Below, piece after piece: positions 35,115 through 40,573 of a DNA stretch of 40,573 nucleotides (positions are counted from its first letter, which is position 1; each line of letters opens with the position of its first letter). This stretch comes from an uncultured Lachnospiraceae bacterium (lineage in GTDB: Bacteria; Bacillota; Clostridia; Lachnospirales; Lachnospiraceae), in the NCBI GenBank assembly GCA_945827805.1, contig CALZOU010000008.1:1-40573 (forward strand), given 5' to 3'. Below the pieces are notes generated by a model. The model saw only the letters and a program-made list of their open reading frames with translations. It was not told the origin of the DNA and ran no database searches. The translations under genes were made by a program, and so were the position numbers.

Positions 35115-38100
35115 ATGAAGGATGGTAAACATAGACAATCCAGTCAGGAAAAAGCAGTCAAGCAGTTTTTGCGGGATTATCTGGATAAGGCGAAAGATGA
35201 GCAGACGCTGAACAGTATCCTGGAAAATATTGCAGGATATTATGATGCTGATCGTGCGTATATTTTTGAGATGGATCAGAAATCTGAAGTGTTCAATAAT
35301 ACTTTTGAGTGGTGTCGAGAAGGAATTTCTCCGGAGATTGACAATCTTCAGAACATTCCCTTTGATGGCCTGGATTGCTGGTTTGAGGCATTCGAAGAAG
35401 AGGGAGAGTTCTATATATCCTCCCTGTCTGAAGATTTTGTTCCCGGCTCAAAGACCTATGAGATCCTGAAACCCCAGGGCATTGAAAGCCTGATGGCATC
35501 TCCAATCATGGTAAATGGTGAGATAGTCGGTTTTTTTGGCGTTGATAATCCTCGTCAGAATACCGGTGATCTCCTGCTTTTGTCTGTAGCCGCCTCCACC
35601 TGTTACAGTGAAGTTGCTACAAAACGCATGATGAAGGAGCGGATGGAACAGACCAACAGAGAACTGGTGGATCGAATGAAGATCATCCAATCCATGAGTG
35701 AAATCTATACCTCTGTCTATTATATTGATATGATTACCGGACATTTCTCAGAGCTCTCTTCTTTGGATAAGGTTCATACACATATCGGTTCGAATGGTGA
35801 AGCACAGGAACGGCTGAATTATTTCTGCCATTATATGATGTTGCCTGCATATACAGAAGAAATGCTGGAATTCGTGGATCTATCTACCCTGGATCATCGT
35901 TTGCGTCACAGTCGGATCGTGAGCAGGCAGTATCAGAGTACAGTGATTTATCATCCTGAGCATGAGAACAGACCCGAATGGACGGAATGCTGCTTTATCG
36001 AAGGTGATCGTTTGGCTGATGGCAGATTGTCTCATGTCATTTTTGCAACGCGCTCCATCCACGATACCAAGATCAGGGAGCTGGAAGCACGGCAGAGACT
36101 CAAGGAAGAAATGGTAATATCCGGAGCATTGAGCCAGGAATACAGCAGTCTGTTTAAAATCGACGCAAAAACCGGGGAAATGTCCCTTTACAGGACAGAC
36201 GGACACGGAATGTCTCCTGAACTTCTGCAAAAACTGATGGAAAACGGAAATTATGAGACTGTTTTGGGCAGATACATCGATACATTTGTTATACCGGAGG
36301 ATCGTGAACGACTCAGAGAATCCAGCAAGCTGCAGGTCATGCTGGAGCAGGTTCCGGATGTTGGACTGTATAAGCAGGGATACAGAAGAATCCTTGACGG
36401 CATTGTCTCATATTATGAGATGAATGTAGTAAAAACGGCAGATGCAAAAGGGGATATTACCTTCATTCTGGCAATGCGGGATGTGGATGAGGAAATGCGC
36501 CGCCAGTTAAAACAGACCCGGGAGATGGAAGCGCAGCGTGAGATCATCGAAGGACTTGGCTCTGAATATTATTCAGTTCTTCTTGTGGATCCTGAAAGGG
36601 ATACGGTCACCACGTACCGTGCCGAGGAAGACGAAGGCAGGGCTGTAGCAGAGTATTTCCGCAGACACGATAATTGCTGGTCGAAGGGGCTGTACAGTTA
36701 TGCACAGGAACATCTCACGGAGAAAAGCCGTGAAGAATTTCTGGAAAAACTGTCCCTTGATTATATACGGGCAGACGGAAAGGACTATTCTCTGACTTAT
36801 GAGAAACTGACAGACAATGGTATCATCTATCTTCAGGTGAGAGTGGCATTCGTACATGACAAAGACGGCAAACTGGCCGTTGTGGTGGGTACCAGAAACG
36901 TAGATGACCTGATCAAGAAGGAACGTCAGCAGGAGATGGCACTGCAGGAGGCCTATGATGCGGCTGAAGCAGCCAGCAGGGCAAAAACCGACTTCCTCTC
37001 CAATATGTCCCACGACATCCGTACTCCAATGAATGGTATTATCGGAATGACGGCCATTGCGGTAGCGCACCTCGACGAGAAAGAACGTGTGCGGGACAGC
37101 CTGCAGAAGATTACGCAGGCCAGCAAGCATCTTCTCAGCCTCATCAACGAAACACTGGATATGAGTAAGATCGAATCCGGTAAGGTGGACTTATTGGAGG
37201 AAGAGTTTAATCTTTCGGATCTGGTGGATAATCTGTTGTCTATGACAAATTCCCAGATAGAGAAGCACCATCATTCCCTGAGTGTAAATATTTCCGGTGT
37301 ATCCCATGAGACCGTGATCGGCGATAGCCTCCGCATCCAGAAGGTGTTTACGAATCTGATGAGTAACGCTGTAAAATACACACCGGATGGGGGCAGTATC
37401 CAGCTGTCCATCACAGAAAAACCTTGCAATCAGGCAAAGGTGGGATGTTTTGAATTCGTTTTTGAAGATAATGGCATAGGTATGACGGATGAATTCCTGA
37501 AGAAGATTTTCGATCCATTTACCAGAGCTGAGGACGGCCGGGTGGATAAAATCCAGGGAACCGGATTGGGAATGCCCATCAGCCGGAATATTGTCCGCAT
37601 GATGGGCGGAGATATCAAGGTGGAAAGTAAGCTGGGCGTAGGTTCCCGTTTTACCGTCACCATGTACCTGAAACTCCAGGATGCCGAAGAACTCCACTAC
37701 GATAAGTTTGTTGATCTGGATGTTCTTGTGGCAGATGACGATGCACTGAGCCTGGAATCCTGCTGCAGTATGCTGAATGAGTTTGGCATGAAAGCAGAAG
37801 GTGTCAACACAGGAAACGAGGCAGTTGAACGTGTTGTACTGCACCATGAGCAGAAGAGGGATTACTTTGCGTGTATCATCGACTGGAAAATGCCGGATAT
37901 GGATGGTATCGCCACCACGAGGGCTATCCGGAAAGCAGTGGGAAATGATGTGCCGATCATCATCATTTCCGCCTACGACTGGTCGGATATTGAGCAGGAG
38001 GCCCGGGCCGCAGGAGCAAACGCCTTTATCAGCAAACCCCTGTTCCGGTCCAGACTGGCCAGGACTTTTTCCGCTCTTGTGGGCGAAGAGGAAAGGGAAG

Positions 38101-38522
38101 AACAGGAAGAACCACTGGTAGAGCTGGAAAACATGGATCTGACAGCGTACAGGGCATTGCTGGTAGAAGATAATGAATTGAATGCAGAGATCGCCACGGA
38201 GATCCTGGGAATGACGGGGATTGCTGTGGAGCTTGCTGCAGACGGAATAGAGGCAGTTGACCGGATCACGGAATGTCCTGACGGTTACTACGACATCATT
38301 TTTATGGACATCCAGATGCCGCGGATGAACGGCTACAATGCCACGAGAGCCATCCGTGCCATGGATCGCGGGTATTGTAAGCAGGTTCCCATTGTCGCCA
38401 TGACAGCTAACGCCTTTGCGGAAGATGTTCAGGCAGCCAAGACCGTAGGTATGAACGAGCATATCGCCAAGCCGCTGAACCTGAATGTGCTGGCAAAGAC
38501 GCTGCATCGGTGGCTGAGCTAG
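35115..38522 (+). CDS. Soluble hybrid sensor histidine kinase: GAF, PAS-like modules, HisKA, HATPase_c, two REC domains
   Basis: TDFLSNMSHDIRTPMNGIIG H-box; FEDNGIGM and GTGLGMPISRNIV; REC Asp motifs IIDWKMPDMDG and IIFMDIQMPRMNG; no TM segment. Confidence 0.92.
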   Translation: MKDGKHRQSSQEKAVKQFLRDYLDKAKDEQTLNSILENIAGYYDADRAYIFEMDQKSEVFNNTFEWCREGISPEIDNLQNIPFDGLDCWFEAFEEEGEFYISSLSEDFVPGSKTYEILKPQGIESLMASPIMVNGEIVGFFGVDNPRQNTGDLLLLSVAASTCYSEVATKRMMKERMEQTNRELVDRMKIIQSMSEIYTSVYYIDMITGHFSELSSLDKVHTHIGSNGEAQERLNYFCHYMMLPAYTEEMLEFVDLSTLDHRLRHSRIVSRQYQSTVIYHPEHENRPEWTECCFIEGDRLADGRLSHVIFATRSIHDTKIRELEARQRLKEEMVISGALSQEYSSLFKIDAKTGEMSLYRTDGHGMSPELLQKLMENGNYETVLGRYIDTFVIPEDRERLRESSKLQVMLEQVPDVGLYKQGYRRILDGIVSYYEMNVVKTADAKGDITFILAMRDVDEEMRRQLKQTREMEAQREIIEGLGSEYYSVLLVDPERDTVTTYRAEEDEGRAVAEYFRRHDNCWSKGLYSYAQEHLTEKSREEFLEKLSLDYIRADGKDYSLTYEKLTDNGIIYLQVRVAFVHDKDGKLAVVVGTRNVDDLIKKERQQEMALQEAYDAAEAASRAKTDFLSNMSHDIRTPMNGIIGMTAIAVAHLDEKERVRDSLQKITQASKHLLSLINETLDMSKIESGKVDLLEEEFNLSDLVDNLLSMTNSQIEKHHHSLSVNISGVSHETVIGDSLRIQKVFTNLMSNAVKYTPDGGSIQLSITEKPCNQAKVGCFEFVFEDNGIGMTDEFLKKIFDPFTRAEDGRVDKIQGTGLGMPISRNIVRMMGGDIKVESKLGVGSRFTVTMYLKLQDAEELHYDKFVDLDVLVADDDALSLESCCSMLNEFGMKAEGVNTGNEAVERVVLHHEQKRDYFACIIDWKMPDMDGIATTRAIRKAVGNDVPIIIISAYDWSDIEQEARAAGANAFISKPLFRSRLARTFSALVGEEEREEQEEPLVELENMDLTAYRALLVEDNELNAEIATEILGMTGIAVELAADGIEAVDRITECPDGYYDIIFMDIQMPRMNGYNATRAIRAMDRGYCKQVPIVAMTANAFAEDVQAAKTVGMNEHIAKPLNLNVLAKTLHRWLS

Positions 38523-38626
38523 ACAGTGGCATTCGGCAAAATATGAAGAAATATGAAGATTGGCTGTTTTGAAGAGAAAATTGATATAGTATTAGGCTAA
38601 GACTGAAGAAGAAAAAGGAATTCCCC

Positions 38627-39322
38627 ATGAAAATACTGGTTGTAGATGACGAAAAAGAAATAGCTGATCTTGTAGAAATCTATCTCTGCAATGAAGGCTT
38701 TGAGGTGCGCAAATTTTACCGGGCGGAAGGTGTCATGGACTGCATACGGACAGAGCAGATCGATCTGGCAATCCTGGATGTGATGCTGCCGGATATGGAC
38801 GGTTTTGAACTGTTAAGAAAAATTCGCGAGAAGTATTTTTTCCCTATCATCATGCTTACAGCCAAGATTCAGGATATGGACAAGCTGACGGGATTGACGC
38901 TTGGTGCGGATGATTACATGACCAAGCCATTTAATCCGCTGGAACTCATTGCCCGGGTCAAGACCCAGATTCGGCGATCTGTCAAATACAATCCAAGAGT
39001 GCAGAAGGATGAGGCGGATACTTCGGATGAAATCGTGATCCGGGGGCTTACCATAGATAAGGAAACGCACAAATGCGTGTTAAACGGCAGCGAGCTGAAT
39101 CTGACGCCCATCGAATTCAGCATACTTTTGTATCTCTGCGAAAGAAAGGGGAAAGTGGTTTCCTCTGAGGAACTTTTTGAGCATGTCTGGGGCGAAAAAT
39201 ATATGGACAGCAATAATACGGTGATGGCACATATTGCCAGACTCAGGGGCAAGATGAAAGAATCATCCCGGCATCCGAAATATGTAAAGACTGTCTGGGG
39301 AGTGGGGTATACCATTGAGTAA
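38627..39322 (+). CDS. OmpR/VanR-like response regulator
   Basis: MKILVVDDEKEIADLVEIYL; LAILDVMLPDMDGFELL; winged helix SSEELFEHVWGEKYMDSNNTVMAHIARLRGKM. Confidence 0.93.
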   Translation: MKILVVDDEKEIADLVEIYLCNEGFEVRKFYRAEGVMDCIRTEQIDLAILDVMLPDMDGFELLRKIREKYFFPIIMLTAKIQDMDKLTGLTLGADDYMTKPFNPLELIARVKTQIRRSVKYNPRVQKDEADTSDEIVIRGLTIDKETHKCVLNGSELNLTPIEFSILLYLCERKGKVVSSEELFEHVWGEKYMDSNNTVMAHIARLRGKMKESSRHPKYVKTVWGVGYTIE

Positions 39323-40421
39323 AAAAAAGAAGATATCGAAGATCCGCACACAGCTCAGCAGAAAAATGGCCCGGCAGTATCTGGTGAGGGCGGTGGTTTT
39401 TTCAGCGTTGGTGGTGTACTGGCTCGTATTTTTTAACGATGTGATCTGGCCGTACTGTTCGGAATACAGCGGAGGTTATGTGGCGATTCCCGAGGGGATT
39501 CTGCAGATCATTGCCATTCTGGTTCCGGTGATCGTCTGGATCATCTATACCATCCGCTTTTTTCAGAAACCTCTCCGATATCTGGACGAGCTGATACAGG
39601 CATCCGAGCAGCTGGCCATGCACAGGGAACAGCCCATACAGCTGTCAGGATTTTTGAAGGAAGCCCAGGAAGAATTAAATGAGGTCCGTCTGACGGCTAT
39701 TCAGAATGAACATAAGCTGCAGGAAGCAGATCAGAAGAAAAACGACCTGATCATGTATCTGGCTCATGACCTGAAAACACCGCTGACCAGCGTGATCGGA
39801 TATCTGACACTTCTGTACGAAAATCCTGAGCTGAATCAGGTACAGAGAGTGAAATACACCGGTATTGCTCTGGACAAGGCACAGCGGCTGGAAGAGCTGA
39901 TCAATGAATTCTTTGACATCAGCCGGCTGACACTGACGTCCATGACACTTCGCAGAGAAAAAAGAAATATGACTCGGATGCTGGAACAGATCGTTTCCGA
40001 GTCCACACCCCTTCTGGAAGAAAAAAAGATCAGCTGGAGAACGAAGATCGATCCCAATGTGGAATTTCTCTTTGATGCGGATAAAATGCAGCGGGTGTTC
40101 GACAACCTGATCCGTAATGCCATCAGCTACAGCTATCCCCATACCACTCTGGATCTTCTGATGAAGCAGGAGAATGGAGAAGTGCAGATCTGGCTGCGCA
40201 ATTACGGACCGACCATACCGGAGGACAAGCTGCAGCATCTGTTTGAGCAGTTCTACCGGCTTGATGAGTCAAGAAGCTCGGCTTCGGGAGGTGCAGGATT
40301 GGGGCTGGCCATTGCCAAAGAAATCGTGGAGCTGCATCAGGGAACCATAACTGCTATGAGTAAAGATGAGAGCATTTTGTTTCACATAAAGCTGCCGATG
40401 CTGACCGTAAGAAAATCGTAA
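39315..40421 (+). CDS. VanS-like membrane sensor histidine kinase
   Basis: TTG start overlapping the regulator stop; two TM segments; LIMYLAHDLKTPLTSVIGYL; DNLIRNAISYS; ASGGAGLGLAIAKEIVELH. Confidence 0.93.
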   Translation: MSKKKKISKIRTQLSRKMARQYLVRAVVFSALVVYWLVFFNDVIWPYCSEYSGGYVAIPEGILQIIAILVPVIVWIIYTIRFFQKPLRYLDELIQASEQLAMHREQPIQLSGFLKEAQEELNEVRLTAIQNEHKLQEADQKKNDLIMYLAHDLKTPLTSVIGYLTLLYENPELNQVQRVKYTGIALDKAQRLEELINEFFDISRLTLTSMTLRREKRNMTRMLEQIVSESTPLLEEKKISWRTKIDPNVEFLFDADKMQRVFDNLIRNAISYSYPHTTLDLLMKQENGEVQIWLRNYGPTIPEDKLQHLFEQFYRLDESRSSASGGAGLGLAIAKEIVELHQGTITAMSKDESILFHIKLPMLTVRKS

Positions 40422-40474
40422 GAAATGCGTCAGAAAATCACAAGGCGTCCGAAATGCTGTGAGAATAAATAAAG

Positions 40475-40521
40475 CCTCCTCTTTTGATAGACTAAAGCTA
40501 TCGAAAGAGGAGGTATTTTTT
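40475..40521 (+). terminator. Strong hairpin with U-rich tail containing the SD of the next ORF
   Basis: cctcctcttttgatag (40475-40490) / ctatcgaaagaggagg (40498-40513), 16-bp stem with one G.U, then tatttttt and ATG at 40522. Confidence 0.85.
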
Positions 40522-40573
40522 ATGAATCAGACAGAAGTATTATGGTATGAAGATCTGGAACACAGTACAGGCA
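40522..40573 (+). CDS. 5' end of a CDS cut by the window (MNQTEVLWYEDLEHSTG...)
   Basis: ATG with aggaggtatttttt upstream; runs off the window. Confidence 0.6.
   Translation, partial: MNQTEVLWYEDLEHSTG

Noticed and set aside
37191-38507. 438-aa minus-strand ORF antisense to the hybrid kinase
   Set aside because: Shadow ORF opposite well-defined HATPase and REC domains.
1-40573. CRISPR array or defence island
   Set aside because: No regularly spaced direct repeats with unique spacers and no cas or recognisable defence genes; the 32-bp palindromes are kilobases apart.

Overview
The window looks like a Lachnospiraceae-type Firmicute contig (inference from gene content and codon style). It begins with 44 nt of Illumina Nextera library sequence, so bases 1-44 are not biological. 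From 0.3 to 23 kb it is a dense carbohydrate-utilisation region: a GPH-type sugar symporter, three AraC regulators, GH78, a NagZ-type GH3, beta-phosphoglucomutase, an alpha/beta-hydrolase esterase, a GH2 remnant, GH120, a canonical GH3, an intact GH2 and GH43. It also holds a tRNA-Pro(GGG). From 23 kb to the end it is mostly housekeeping: deoD, flavin reductase, a Ni/Co ECF transporter (CbiM-PDGLE/CbiQ/CbiO), T-box-leuA, thrC, dgt, pckA, a soluble hybrid histidine kinase and a VanRS-like two-component pair. Main leads: (1) a probable rhamnosyl-glucoside pathway in which a NagZ-type GH3 may be a phosphorylase feeding beta-PGM; (2) a compact type I toxin-antitoxin-like locus at 20.19-20.49 kb that the ORF track misses; (3) a family of exactly 32-bp palindromes plus a structured intergenic repeat of about 130 bp; (4) a near-perfect 43-bp-arm palindrome whose end sequence also forms the C-terminal codons of an AraC gene; (5) a hairpin at the right edge that buries the Shine-Dalgarno of the next gene. 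All family calls come from recognising motifs by eye; no database search was run.
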